Origin: Ilex aquifolium
Taxonomy: Eukaryota; Streptophyta; Magnoliopsida; Aquifoliales; Aquifoliaceae
Direction of reading: 5' to 3'
Assembly (NCBI GenBank): GCA_951799425.1
Contig: OX637402.1
Coordinates: forward strand, 23,573,844 to 23,637,843
DNA: 64,000 bases
Shown: positions 10,676 through 34,430 of the stretch, in pieces
How the letters are laid out: each line of letters begins with the position of its first letter
Position numbering within the stretch: the first letter of the stretch is position 1
Program-made: the position numbers and the translations under genes
The notes under the pieces: model-generated
What the model was told of the DNA's origin: nothing
Seen by the model: the letters and a program-made list of their open reading frames with translations, nothing else
Databases searched by the model: none

Positions 10676-12469
10676 CATCGAACGTGATAGGAATATTTTT
10701 GATACAATACGCAAAACTTCGGAAATAAATCAAGATTTATTATCAAGTTTTGCTTATTAAATCATGCTGAGTTATTAAATTAATGGGTCCTATTAACTTT
10801 TTTTATTAGACGCCGTTGATATAATTATCCAATAAACCATTGGGTATACACATTTTTAAATTTTTTTAATTTATTTTGTCACTCAAATTAAAATACTCAA
10901 ACTTTTTGCTAAGATTGAATGAAAAATCTTATTTTGTTTCTTCTCCAAAAAAAAAAAAAAGAAGCTAAAGTAACATCCCACACCAAACTATTGAATCATG
11001 TTCCGAAACGTTGCTTATACTTCCAAAGCATATGTCACGTCACAAGTTTGAATTTGAGAATAAATTTTTCTAAAATTAAGAATAAGACTCAATTATCACT
11101 TATTTCTCTCACACCCCCGGAAATTTTGTCTGACGGGTAAGACTTTTTATTTTTATAATTTGTTAGTAATAAATAATCAATTAAACCACCGGGGACCAAC
11201 AAGAAAGGCGTCTATCTATTCTTTCACAAGAAAACCTAATGATTCGTTTGTTTAACGGGAGAATGGTAGACAATGCAAGAAAGAGAAATTTTTTAAAATT
11301 TTTATGTGTTTGTTTAGCATGAAAAGGAAAATGATAGAAAAAATAAATTTCTTTCATGTTTGAATTTTCTTACAAATAACCAACTTTTTTTTTTTGTAAA
11401 AAATACAAGGAAATGCAAAAAAGTTGTGATCTATAACTAACTTTCAATTTTACCCTTATTTTTCTTAAAATATTTTATTAATTATTAATTTTAAAAATTT
11501 TTGCTATGAATTTAATTAATCATATAATTTAGCCTAAAGACTTTTGTTTTTGTAATTGTACTAGAATTAGGTTTTGAGTCACTTTTTTAAAATTTTTTAA
11601 CTTTCAATTATAATTACATATTTTTTTTTTCCTTTTTAGACCGATTTAATATAATTAAGGGTAGTTTAGACAATTATAAAAAATTTCTTATAACTTTATT
11701 TTCTTTCAAACAATATAATGAAAGTTTTTTAAAACTTTCCCGTAAAATTTTCATTCTAACCAAATACATGCATCAAAATATATTTTCTATCATTTTTTTT
11801 TCTTTCACTTCACTTTCTATCATTTTCACTTTCCATCATTTTTTTCTTCCTAACCATACGGACCCTAAAGGAGTAGTTATCAAATTGGCATTCTCTTCCT
11901 AGTGACAACTATTTCTCGGTTATCTATACTATTTTTATATATCAAATTGATATAGACTTTTCATCATTATAAAATATATGTCACATTTGATCACAACCAC
12001 ATTTATTGAGACTCAATCCCTTCAAAAAAGTTATAATACTTTTTAAAAGAAAAATATGAACAAAAAATAGAAGAAGAAAACGATAGGCGAAAATCAACAT
12101 CAATCCATGTGGGGGTGAAACTTAAACCCCACAATAAGGTAAGACTTCACTATCGAAAAATACTTTTTTGATATTGTACTTTTTTTTTTTTTTTGTAATT
12201 TCAATCACAAGATGATACATACAAAAATTTATTAATTATTTTTTTTTCTTTATTATTAAGTAATCAAATATTTTCAATATTTTTTAATAAAAATTAGTTA
12301 TCAAAAATTAATTTTTGAACTGAATTTTTTTTTTTTTTGAGATACCATCGAGTTATATCCCCACAAAAGAACAAAAGAGGCGTAGACTCCTAGCCTACTT
12401 TGGTGGTCCCCCCGCCCACCTGCGATTCGACGCCTAAAATCTGCAAATAAATTTTCCAACAAATTCCAC
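10676..12469. other. AT-rich DNA upstream of ILL6; possible MITE at about 11236-11870
   Basis: No gene is seen. At about 11241 ('gattcgtttgtttaacgg') and at about 11850-11870, whose reverse complement reads 'ggtccgtatggttagg', there are loosely inverted ends. They surround Mg-free purine/pyrimidine-biased AT-rich DNA, as in the element at 7975-9346. The family is uncertain. Confidence 0.35.
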
Positions 12470-12512
12470 CACGTGACAGATATGCTATAATGCGCCTCAT
12501 TATCCCCACGTG
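12470..12512 (+). promoter_or_regulatory. Pair of CACGTG G-boxes in the ILL6-like promoter
   Basis: CACGTG occurs at 12470-12475 and 12507-12512, the second within 'cccacgtgttt'. A TATA-like 'ctataatg' lies between them at about 12485. The start codon is at 12645 behind a CT-rich leader. G-boxes bind bZIP and bHLH (for example MYC- or PIF-type) factors, so stress, jasmonate or light control is plausible, but this is inference from motif and position. Confidence 0.5.
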
Positions 12513-12525
12513 TTTATATTCCTCT

Positions 12526-12556
<31 letters not shown>

Positions 12557-12644
12557 CATTTTGAGCTGCTTCTCCTCCTTTCCCCTCTCCATCTCTGAAC
12601 CCACCTACTTCTCCCTCTCCCTCTCCCTCTCTCCCTCCAAGTTT

Positions 12645-15600
12645 ATGAGGATGAATCCTCAGAAACCATCTTTTTTCTCATCAATCTCCATGTTTACAAT
12701 CTTGTTCAATTGTATGATCAGCTTACTAGTTGTAGCTAAAACCACATCAGATCATGACTTTCCACACTTTGAATCATCAACCAGTTTAATCAAACCTCTA
12801 GATAACCCAAAAAACCAAACCCCATCACGGCCGCTACCACCACCAGCACCGCCCTTATCTACGCCGGACTGCACCGTGTGGACCAGTGCTTGTTCGGAGG
12901 AGGTCCTGAGGCTGGCAAAGAACCCAGAAAACACAGAGTGGTTAAAATCAATCAGAAGAAGGATTCATGAGAACCCAGAACTTGCTTTTGAAGAATTCGA
13001 GACGAGTAAGCTAATTCGCCATGAATTGGATAATATGGAAATCAGTTACAGGTTTCCACTGGCCAAGACAGGCATCAGAGCCATGGTCGGAACCGGTGGA
13101 CCGCCTTTCGTCGCCGTCAGGGCTGATATGGATGCACTCCCAATTCAGGTCTATTTTCATTTCTCTCATATTTCGAGTTTGATTTGTGGTTCATAATTCA
13201 TACTAGTTGCAATGTCACATCTATGTAAACTGTAAAATCTGATCTAATTCATTATAATCGATAAGTTAACACGTTGGTTAACCGTTTTTTCTGACATATT
13301 TGTACTTCCATTAATTGGTTAACTTTTGGGTTTGCGGACTTTGAAAAAGAAAAATATTAATAGGATTCATAATTGATAATGACATTTCATAAATGCATAG
13401 AAAAGCGTGATTGAAATTATTGCATTTATTTTTATTTTTATTTTTTGGTATAGGAAGCTGTTGAATGGGAGCACAAGAGCAAAAATTCAGGCAAAATGCA
13501 TGCCTGCGGCCATGACGCCCATGTCACAATGCTTCTTGGCGCGGCCAAGATACTGAAAGCTCGAGAACATCATTTGAAGGTTTGTTCAACAACCCCATGT
13601 GCAAATTTGTGACTATGGAAAATAGCATAGTAAATGTGCCACTCCAATGAGTTCCCTAAGAATAAGTTTTGAAAAGGGATGCCCATTTTAGGTTCATTTT
13701 CATATAGAAATCATGACTCTATTATTCCTCTTAAAAGCACTGTGAAAAAAGTTCACTTTTTAGGGGTATAAGGTCCCATAGATTTGGTTATTATGACGCC
13801 TTTTATACTTGGAGGGGGTGTCTCATTTTGTTTGGAGTATAAGTAGGGTTGTTAAACAAATCAAGCTTGAACATTTTTTTAGGCTCGTTTATGTGTAAAT
13901 AGTTAAATGAGTCAGCTCGTTTATGTGTAAATTAAGCTTGAATTTTGTTCAAATTCAGTTCAATTATCACCCCTAAGTATAAGGTTCCATAGCAAGGTAT
14001 GGTCTGCATAAATTTTCTGCTTAAGCTAGATTTGGTCATTGTACCATATGCCTCTTGATTTGAGTTTTGTAATTGTTGGGGACTAGTATCATCATGTTGT
14101 GCTCATGCAAACACAAAGGCACCATTCAAAGCACCTATATAATTACCATCTTCTTTTGCTCTTTCTCTGATCATGACAACTGAATTATTAGAAAGGCATC
14201 CATTATTCGCCGTGTGATGAGGAATTCTCACATTGAGAGGAGGCAAAAATTATAAAATTTAAATCACAATCGAAATAATGAGTGGTGATTTCCATCAGGG
14301 CAGCCCAAGACTCGAACCCTTGCACATGCAGTTGTTTGTAAAATTGCAAGCCATCCATCTAAAGTTTTTTTTTTTTTTTTTTTTGGGGGGGGGGGGGGGT
14401 TGTTGTTGTTTACTGAGAGAACCAGAGGGTAAAGTTTAAAATATAAACTTTAAATTTTTTGAGTTTACCACAGGTTCTCTGTACTCTTGATGATGACCTT
14501 ATATAAACCCAAAATTTTTTAGGGTCCTACATTGTTCTTAATACTTTGATGATGACCTGATATAGAAGTTTTTGAGGTTCACACAGTTTTTTGTGCTGCA
14601 TGTTAGGCCCCTTTTGTTTGGTAACCATGAAAATGAAATGCTTTGGCGTCATTACAGTATTCACCTTCTGTGATGTCCTTGGTGGTTGTTTGATGACCAA
14701 GTATTTCATTTCTGTCTCCCTCACAAAGTAAAAAACTTCTTTAAGATTTGTGTACCACCACAGTGACCACACCCATGCTTTTGTGGGGGAAAAGCAAATT
14801 ACTATGCACATGCAGAAACCCCATCTAGAAGCTATTTTTCATATTAGAATAAATTTTAAAATGTATTAATGAGGGCAAAATTCTTAATAGTATCTTAGTC
14901 AGCATGCGCCTTGTATACGGTGATATAATATAGAAATTGAATTTTATCGTGGTAAATTTCCAATTTTTTATGTTACTAAAAGCAATAACCAAATTGCTGG
15001 TGCTGAATAAGTCTTTTTGTTTGTTTGTTTGTTTATTCCTTTATTTGTTGTTTTTTTAATGGGATATTTGTCTATTTTACTCATTTTTGGGAAGAATATC
15101 CAGTAACTCCTAATATGGCCAGAGACTAAATTGTTTTGAATGTGTTTGATCTCCCTTTGCTTATTCTACATAATTGCCGCCACCCTATGAGCTTAGATCG
15201 TTCAAGTTCGGGTCCATATGCAGTGACAATTGCCCGGGAGGGTTAGTTGGTTACTCTGATAGACTCAGATACCTCCTAGTAAGAGAAAAAAAGTATGTAC
15301 CCTATGGCTAAGTTTTCTATATGGTCCAGTCTGTTCTCCTTCACTAACTTGTTGATGCTACTGCTTTCACAGGGGACTGTGATACTGCTCTTTCAGCCAG
15401 CAGAGGAAGCAGGGAATGGTGCAAAAAGGATGATTGGAGACGGGGCTCTTGAAAACGTAGAGGCCATATTCGCACTTCATGTGTCACACCAGCATCCAAC
15501 GGCTATCATTGGGTCGAGGTCTGGTCCTCTGCTTGCCGGCTGTGGCTTTTTCAGAGCTGTAATTACTGGAAAAGAAGGCGGGGCGGGGAATCCTCACCAC

Positions 15601-17442
15601 TCTGTTGACCCTGTTTTAGCTGCCTCATCCGCTGTAATCAGCTTACAAGGGATTGTGTCTCGTGAAGCAAATCCATTGGACTCTCAGGTTTGTCTATCTT
15701 TAGAACAACCTCTTTTACTTGCACTAATTTTCTTGTGCTTTGAGTTTTAATTTCTGAGAATAATGAAAAGAGTACTAGACAAAAATGATTATAATTAGGA
15801 AGGACAATTGATAATGGAACCAGCCATTATGATTGCCCCCCTAACCACTAAAGTAATATTAAGTGCTAAGATTAGAAAGATTAGATGTTAGTGGAGCCAG
15901 AGACTTAACCACCAGGTACTCTGTTATACAGTATAATTATAATTATTAGACAGACTAAATGTCATGAAGGAAAATGATTACATCTCTCTCTCTCTCTCCG
16001 CCACAAATTATGTAGTAGTACAGTAGTACTACTACATATGGTTAGAGTTGGATATGAACAAAAGCAGGAGAGAGAAGAAATAGGGACCTGTTAAAGAAGC
16101 TATTGAGCATTTGCAGTGAGATCAAACATTGTCTGTTTAGTTTTGGCTCCATTGAGATTCTTGTTTTACAGTTGAGTTCTAAAACTATGCTGGTTTATTG
16201 GTTAGGTGGTGTCTGTGACTTCGTTCAATGGAGGAGATGATCTTGACATAATACCCGATAACGTCGTCCTTGGTGGCACCTTCAGGGCTTTCTCTAACAC
16301 AAGTTTTTACCAAATTCTTCAAAGAATAGAGGAGGTATGTCATGGAACCACTGTCAAGCATAACTTTCAGAACTATATTCCATTATCCTATCAAAAACAC
16401 TTAACTACTAGGAATTACGGATACAAAGCTACAGATACGTGATGCAAGTAAGATATGACACAGATACAACAATTTGACAAGACCAAAAAAATTAGAAAAC
16501 AAATACTGTCAACTATGGTAAGGTGTTATCATTTTCAATGATACCAACTCTGTGGACCTTGGCTTAGCACTTCTTCGCTAAAATCAACAGATTAGGTTTG
16601 GAACCTTGTCGCAGCCCTCGAAAAGCTGAAAAGTACTCATGTGGCACACCATCCACAAGCACTCCAAAGTGTTCATTACATATTTCGGATGCTAGCAACG
16701 CCTTTCACTCTTTTACTTGTGGCTTCTGTATCAAATTTTTGGCAGATTGCTCCATCTGATCATTGCTAACCTGATCGTAGAACACCCTCACCCGATCATT
16801 GCTAACATGAGTATCTGATGTGTATCATATTCTATACGATATTCAATGAATAAATAAGAACACAAATACAGTCAAGATTTGGATACATGCGAACCGTATC
16901 CAATATGCTATATTGAATATCCAATAAGTATCATATATTTATATGGTTTTTGATACAGACTCTTCGACCTAAAAGAAATATCCTTACTTCATAGCTTAAC
17001 TGCAACCACTACCCAAGCTGATGCTCTATTCTAAACACAAAAACTGAACTGCTGGAACCTTTGTCATCTTCAACAGGTTATTGTAGAACAGGCCAGGGTT
17101 TTCAGATGCTCTGCAACAGTCGACTTCTTCGAGAAAGAGTACACTATCTATCCACCAACGGTCAACGATGAAAAAATGTATGAACATATTAGAAGGGTGG
17201 CCATTGATTTGGTTGGTCCGACAAATTTCATAGTCGTACCACCAATGATGGGTGCAGAGGACTTCTCCTTTTATTCAGAAGTTGTCCCTGCAGGTTTCTT
17301 CTACATAGGCATAAGGAATGAAACCTTGGGTTCAACACACACAGGCCACTCTCCTCATTTCATGATAGATGAAGATGTTCTACCGATTGGCGCTGCCACT
17401 CACGCAACCATCGCTGAAAGATATCTCAATGAGCATGGTTGA
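12645..17442 (+). CDS. ILL6: IAA-amino acid hydrolase ILR1-like 6 (M20 amidohydrolase)
   Basis: Exons: 12645-13148, 13454-13579, 15373-15687, 16206-16334, 17077-17442. All introns are GT-AG, the frame closes, and the product is 479 aa. The protein would hydrolyse amide conjugates of auxin; ILL6-type enzymes are also known to act on jasmonoyl-amino acids. A hydrophobic N-terminus (about 12-31) suggests a secretory signal or anchor. M20 landmarks are RADMDALP (159-166), HACGHDAH (184-191, metal ligands C186 and H188), PAEE (219-222), LHV (H246), GAED (417-420) and HSPHF (449-453). The position where most ILR1 relatives have GKGGHA reads GKEGGAG, as I recall for the ILL6 branch. No C-terminal KDEL/HDEL is present (it ends YLNEHG). 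ATG 12645 was chosen as the first in-frame ATG; a second is at 12651. Intron 2 is 1.8 kb. Confidence 0.93.
14365..14399. repeat. Poly(T)-poly(G) tract in ILL6 intron 2
   Basis: About twenty T are followed by fifteen G inside the intron. This is a simple sequence whose exact length is unreliable in sequencing. Confidence 0.85.
16390..16965. repeat. ATACG/GTATC-rich repeat in ILL6 intron 4
   Basis: Both ends carry 'ggatac', 'gatacg', 'gtatcc' and 'atacgat' words in opposing orientations, like the subterminal DNA of the hAT element at 30658 and the insertion at 21253. It is probably a degraded non-autonomous relative. Exact ends were not found. Confidence 0.4.
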
Positions 17443-18319
17443 ACCGACAATTTTAACTGCACGGGTCATGAAATTTTGGTTCATCCGGTCACAGGGGATG
17501 GGCCGGATGGGTATATAGGGGAAAATTTTCACCTCAGTGGCGTAGAGGAAGTATTGGAATGCTATTTGTTAATGTAATTGAAATACTACCTCTAAATTAT
17601 TCGGATGAAAGTAGTAGGTGTATATAGTTCATTCTGTTCCTTTGAGGCATAAAATTATATCTCCATAGGGTTGTCACATGCTGCTGGGGTACAAAAGATT
17701 CATTGGCTGAGCACAGCAGTCACTTGTGATGCATTCTTCTAGTATGTGCACCAAGTAAATATAATGTATGGCTTGCCACTGCAAGAATTTCTATTAATTG
17801 AGCATAAAAAATCTCGAGATTCCATAATTGGATTCAAGACATAAATGATTATATCAGAAAGAATCTAAATTTATTTCCAGTGTGGGTCAATTAGGCATAC
17901 CTAATCTGTAAAGAATATAAAAATCATCATTTAGGGCAGTCATATCAAGATGGTAATACAGTATAAAGGAAGAGGAAATGATGACAAATCCAAAATGACT
18001 TTGTTTACCTCTATTCAAAACAAATGATTTCGATTCAACAAGAAGCAATGAACTCAAATACCATTTTGTTCAGCATAACAAATGTTGTTCAGCCAAGTAC
18101 TAACTCCTGAGCAAACCCATTATCATTTTCTCTGGTAGAACATTACATAAATTCATCTTAGCATGTACATTTTTTTATTACAGCTTTAAGACAGTACGAC
18201 CAGACAACAAATTGACACTCATAACCATTTTCCCCGATTAATTATCTTGTCACATATACATGAATCAAATACATTAAATTTCCGTGGAGGTTCACATCAG
18301 CAAAACCTGATTCTATCAA
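17443..18319. other. Convergent 3' intergenic region between ILL6 and HEMB
   Basis: Both genes end into this 877-bp stretch, which should hold both 3' UTRs. On the minus strand an AATAAA lies at 18174-18179, about 140 bases past the HEMB stop, and is a candidate polyadenylation signal. No gene is seen between. Confidence 0.6.
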
Positions 18320-29824
<11,505 letters not shown>

Positions 29825-30657
29825 GACTTTGACAGAGTACTCTCCAAGAATACAAGCTCTGCATAAAGATGGGACACTACATTAAATCAACGGAATGTTT
29901 TTTCTGATTTGAAGAAAAATTAGGTCATGTTCATTTGCGTAATAAAACCAAGAAATGTGGGATCTCGAAATAAAACGCAGATTTTCTAGAGAAACTGATG
30001 AAAGTATGCTGGAAATCTTACCTCGCTGGCTGCTAAGAGGTTGTCTGCCGTGCTGAGAGAGAGAGAGAGAGAGAGGGTTATCTGAAAAAATTTAGGGAAA
30101 CCAATGGGAGAGGGGTTTGGGGGGGAAGAAGGACAAGGATTTTCCTGACAGGAGATGGGAAGGGGGTAGGTAGTCACAGTCTCAGCTGCTATTCCCGCTT
30201 AAAAAAAAAGGAAGTCAAAAAATAAAAAAAAACAGCCGCACTGCCATCCACCTATGACTAAGGTGATCGATATTATCTATTTAATAATAGTGGTTATTCT
30301 GTTTAGCATTTTTCTAATTTTATTTTATCATAAATTTTTCAACACTAAACTTGTTTTATAATAACTTTTATACAATTTTGGAAATTAATTCTTCATTTCT
30401 TTGACAGGACAAAAATTTCATGATAAAATTAAGGGTTAATTACAAAATGTCGAGTAGTTATTTCAACAAATAACACTTTTTAAGTTTGAATATTTTGTAA
30501 TTAACTCTAATAGTTATTTGTAGACCATAAAAATTGATGAAAGTTAAGCATTTGAAATTTACGTGATCCCTACTTTATTGAAAATACATAATTACCTTTG
30601 CATCTACTTTTTCCCCTGTACCAAATTCTATACTTCCCCAACTAGACCCGTAACCAC
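29825..30657. other. HEMB upstream region and leader
   Basis: A (GA)n run at about 30055-30075 reads as (CT)n on the HEMB strand, roughly 230 bases before its start codon, and is probably leader or core promoter. The rest is AT-rich with no gene, up to the hAT insertion at 30658. Confidence 0.5.
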
Positions 30658-31040
30658 CATAGTTGTTAGTATCGTACGATACGCGATACGTATCGTACGA
30701 TACGTTTCGATACAGAGGTAAAACGATACGGATCGTAGTTATGTATCGTTTTTGTGTCGTATCGTCCGATACACGATACGTTTTTACGATACGATACGTA
30801 TCGGTACGATACGAACGATACGTGAAACTGCTGTTTAATTTTATTTTTTTTAATCAAACGGCGTCGTTTTGAGTTAATAGGAGGCTGATTTTTTATCTCT
30901 GCCACTAAAACGACGTCGTTTTGTGGCTAGGGTTTACAAAAAAAAATTCCTCTTTCCTCTCCTCTTCAATCGTTCGATGTTGATGTCTGCTTCCTCTGGC
31001 TCAAGAGTCTTCTTCAGTCTTCTGCCTCTGGCTCAATCGT

Positions 31041-31200
31041 CTTCAGACGACGTTCGACGAAGACCCAGCTGTTCTCGGTCTTCCTTCTTCAGACTTCACG
31101 ACGAGCTTCGACGACCTTCAGACGACGTTCGACGAGGAACCCAGCTGTTCTCGGACTTCCTTCTTCAGACTTCACAACGAGCTTCGACGACCTTAGACGA
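31041..31200 (+). repeat. 75-bp tandem repeat in the hAT leader
   Basis: The unit beginning 'cttcagacgacgttcgacga' recurs with a period of about 75 bases (starts near 31041, 31116 and, degraded, 31192). It lies before the transposase coding part and may be a leader or N-terminal coding repeat. Confidence 0.75.
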
Positions 31201-31461
31201 CAAACCCAGTTGTTCTCGGTATTCTCTCTGTTCTCGGTCTTCTTGGTCTTCTCTCTGTTCTCCGTCTTCTCTCTGTTCTAAGTCTTCTCTTTGTTCTGAG
31301 TTTTCTCTCTGCAGCCAAGCCATCAAAGTAAAATCTGAGAAGCCAAGCCAAACTTGTGCAGTTGCAGTGTAAGAAATTATGTTAATTTATTTACAAAGCC
31401 AAATAATTTTTTTTTTGTATAAAAATTTCTGAATCTTGATTAATTTTAATTTTGTGAAACA

Positions 31462-34128
31462 GTGTCATCACCTGTATCACCTGCATCCTATTTTCATATA
31501 AAAATGACTAAAAAACTTGCTAATGATCCAACATGGGAACATTGTGACAAAGTAGAAGGATCAAGGTTGAAATTGAAATGCATTCATTGTGCAAATGTCT
31601 ATTGGGGAGGCATTTCAAGAATGAAAAATCATTTGGCAGGTAATCGTAAAGATGTAGCGGCATGTAAGCATTGCCCTGAGGAAGTAACTGAATTTTTTAA
31701 GCAATTGTTGGATGATAGGGCTTCTAGCAAAGATATGAGTCTTGTGGATTCAAAAAGCAGTGGTAGTGTGGGTAGTACTACTGTTGATAAAATACAACCA
31801 ACCACCACTATTACTTTGAATACCATGTTGAAGAAAAAGGGTAGGGAATATGTATGCTTGGATATTTGTAGATGTTTTTATGCTAATGCCCTTCCTTTTA
31901 ATTTGGTAAAGGATCCATATTTTGTAAGAATGTTAGAATATGTTGCATCGTTTGGCAAATGATTGAAACCTCCATCGTATCATGAGGTGAGATGTTCTTT
32001 TTTGAAAAAAGAAACAGATTTGATTAATGGTGGGTTGATGAAAAATTATAAAGCAGAGTGGAGAAAGACGGGTTGTACTCTTATGTCTGATGGATGGACT
32101 GATGGGAAACATCGCTCTATCACTAATTTTTTAGTGAATAGTCCTAGAGGAAGTGTGTTTCTTAAAAGTATTGATACGTCAGGCATTTGTAAGAATACGA
32201 ATAATCTTTTTGAGCTTCTAGATTCAATGGTAGAAGATATTGGTGAGGACAATGTTGTTCAGGTCACAACTGATAGTGCATCGGCTTATGTAAAAGCTGG
32301 GGAGTTGTTAATGGCAAAGAGGAAAAAGTTGTTTTGGTCTCCTTGCGCTGCACATTGTCTAGATCTTATTTTGACAGATATTTGAGACCTTCCTCTACAC
32401 AAGGATATAATGGCCAAGGCAAGGAAAATCACAATTTACATTAATAGACATTCTTGGGTGTTAAATCTTATGAGGAAGTTTACAAAGAAAAGGGATTTGG
32501 TGAGAGCTTGTGTGACCAGATTTGCCACCTCGTATTTAACTTTAAGGAGTTTATTTGAGAATAAAATTGGGCTTAGAGCAATGTTTACTTCTGAAGAATG
32601 GCAGAGAAGTCACTACTCTAAGAAGGGAGATGGTGTAAAAGTGATGGATATTATACTAGCTGACCAAAATTTTTGGGGATCAATCAAGTATTGCTTGAAG
32701 TGTGTGTTGCCATTGGTGAAGGTGTTGAGGCTTGTCGATGGGGATATAAAGCCGCCATGGGATATATTTACGAGGCAATGGACAAGGCAAAGGAACAAAT
32801 CCAAAAGAATTTTCGTAATATGAAAAAGCACTATGAGCCCATATGGACTATTGTTGACACTAGATGGAACATGCAATTACACAGACCTCTTCATGCAGCT
32901 GCCTATTATCTCAATTCAGCGTAAGATTTAAGTTTATCAATTTTTATATTATTTTATATCTATATATTGTATACTGATCAATGATCATTGTAAATCAAAA
33001 TAACTATTTCAGGTTTCATTACACCGGTAGTGCAGACTATGAGATAAAGATGGGACTTTATCAGACTATTCAGAGAATGTGCCCAAGTCCTATTGTGAGA
33101 GAAAAAGTTGATAAACAATTAGATATCTTTCACAATGTTGATTTAATGTTTGGAATGGACATGGCAATCCAGATGAGGAAGAAGAAACAACCTGGTTAGT
33201 GGTAACCTAACTTAAGTTAGTCATTTAATGCAATTGCTTAAGTTAGTTAATGCAGTATTCTATTGTAATTTTTATAGTCTTATGGTGGGAATCATTTGGA
33301 GGATGTTGTCCAGAGTTGCAACAACTTGCTATCTGCGTCCTTAGCTTAACTTGTAGTGCCACAGGATGTGAGAGGAATTGGAGTACATTTGACCAGGTGC
33401 ACTCTAAGAGGAGAAATCGATTAGAGCAGCAAAGATTAAGTGCACTTGTGTTTGTGAAGTACAATCTTCGATTGGAGGCAAGACACCAAAAGAGAATACT
33501 AGAGGGTGATTCCTATGATCCTATTTCTCTCTCAGATATGGACTCTGATGATGAGTGGATCACCGAAAAAGAATATGCACTCCTTCCTGAGGACACTACT
33601 TGGATGAATGTTGGTGAATGTTTTGAGGTTCAAAAAGGGACTAGCAAAAAGAGAAAGAGAGGTAAATAGTATATAATTAAAATGAGCAATGCTATTGGGA
33701 CATAATTATAGGACATAATTTGGGGAAATAATGAGTTGTCACCAATGAAATGATAATGAATTCATTTAATGCTACAATAGGACCCATCATTAAATATATT
33801 TTACTATCATTTCATTGGTGACAACTCATTATGTCCTCAAATTATGTCCTACAATTATGTCCCAATAGCATTAGTGAATTAAAATATAGTGGTTGTTTTT
33901 TCTTCTTCTCAATTACTTTGAATATTTTTTTTTATATTTTGTATTACTTGTTTTCTAGGGCCTAGAAATCTTTCTTTAAACAAGAAAAAAGGGAAGCAAA
34001 TAGTTCAACTTGAAGATGAGGATGAGGATGAACAAATACAAGAAGTTGAAGATGATGAAGGAAGTGAAGACTTGTTGGCATCCGATCACAATGATGATGA
34101 TGCATTTTCAATTGAAATTGAAGATTGA
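31462..34128 (+). pseudogene. hAT transposase (BED finger, DUF659, hATC), broken
   Basis: Order seen: BED-type zinc finger at about 31520-31700 (CIHC, then HLAG); DUF659-like catalytic start with SDGWTDGKHRSITNFLV; DSASAYVKAG; CAAHCLDLI; and the C-terminal hATC dimerisation domain (33300-33480, CERNWSTFDQVHSKRRNRL). The tail at 33958-34128 is acidic and follows an intron. Defects are in-frame TGA stops at 31960-31962 and 32383-32385 and a one-base frameshift near 32750. Short introns are inferred near 31370-31461 and 32921-33012. The element is probably unable to make transposase, though its ends might be mobilised by an active relative. Confidence 0.88.
33684..33876. mobile_element. Mutator-type MITE nested in the hAT element
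   Basis: This 193-bp element is nearly all inverted repeat. The left arm from GAGCAATGCTATTGGGAC and the reverse complement of the right arm from CACTAATGCTATTGGGAC match for about 75 bases. It is flanked by the identical 9-mer aattaaaat (33675-33683 and 33877-33885), the MULE duplication length. It sits between the hATC exon and the acidic 3' exon. Confidence 0.8.
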
Positions 34129-34430
34129 GTTCAAAATGGAAGTTAGAAATTTGGATTAGAAGTCTCTTTGGTGTTTAAAGTTTGAATTAGTGAACTATGG
34201 TTGTGAACTTTGCATTATAATATTAGTGGACTATGTTGATGACTTGAATAGTTGGTGAAGTATTAATGAAATGCTATGTTTGTATGAGTGTATGATTTTT
34301 TTTCAAAGGTATATATATTTTATTATTATTTATTTAAAATTGCACCGTATCTTACGATACACGATACGATACACTATTTTTAATTTACGATACGCCTTCC
34401 GATACACTATTTGATAACTATGGTAACCAC

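Larger units (their letters stand above)
30658..34422 (+). mobile_element. hAT superfamily DNA transposon, 3.77 kb, perfect 8-bp TSD
   Basis: Terminal inverted repeats CATAGTTGT and ATAACTATG are flanked by the identical octamer gtaaccac at 30650-30657 and 34423-34430. Subterminal DNA, mainly at the left (30670-30825), is packed with 'cgatacg/cgtatcg' words, which in hAT elements are transposase binding sites. The interior carries a BED-finger/hATC transposase relic in the plus direction, a leader with 75-bp tandem repeats (31041-31200) and a nested MITE. The intact duplication suggests a fairly recent insertion. Confidence 0.9.

Noticed and set aside
12510-12644. In-frame N-terminal extension of the ILL6-like protein
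   Set aside because: It would need a GTG start, consists of (CT)n translated as Leu/Ser, and an ATG lies at 12645.
30923-31372. 149-codon Ser/Arg-rich frame
   Set aside because: It lies in the tandem-repeat leader of the hAT element. It might be an N-terminal exon, but there is no domain support.
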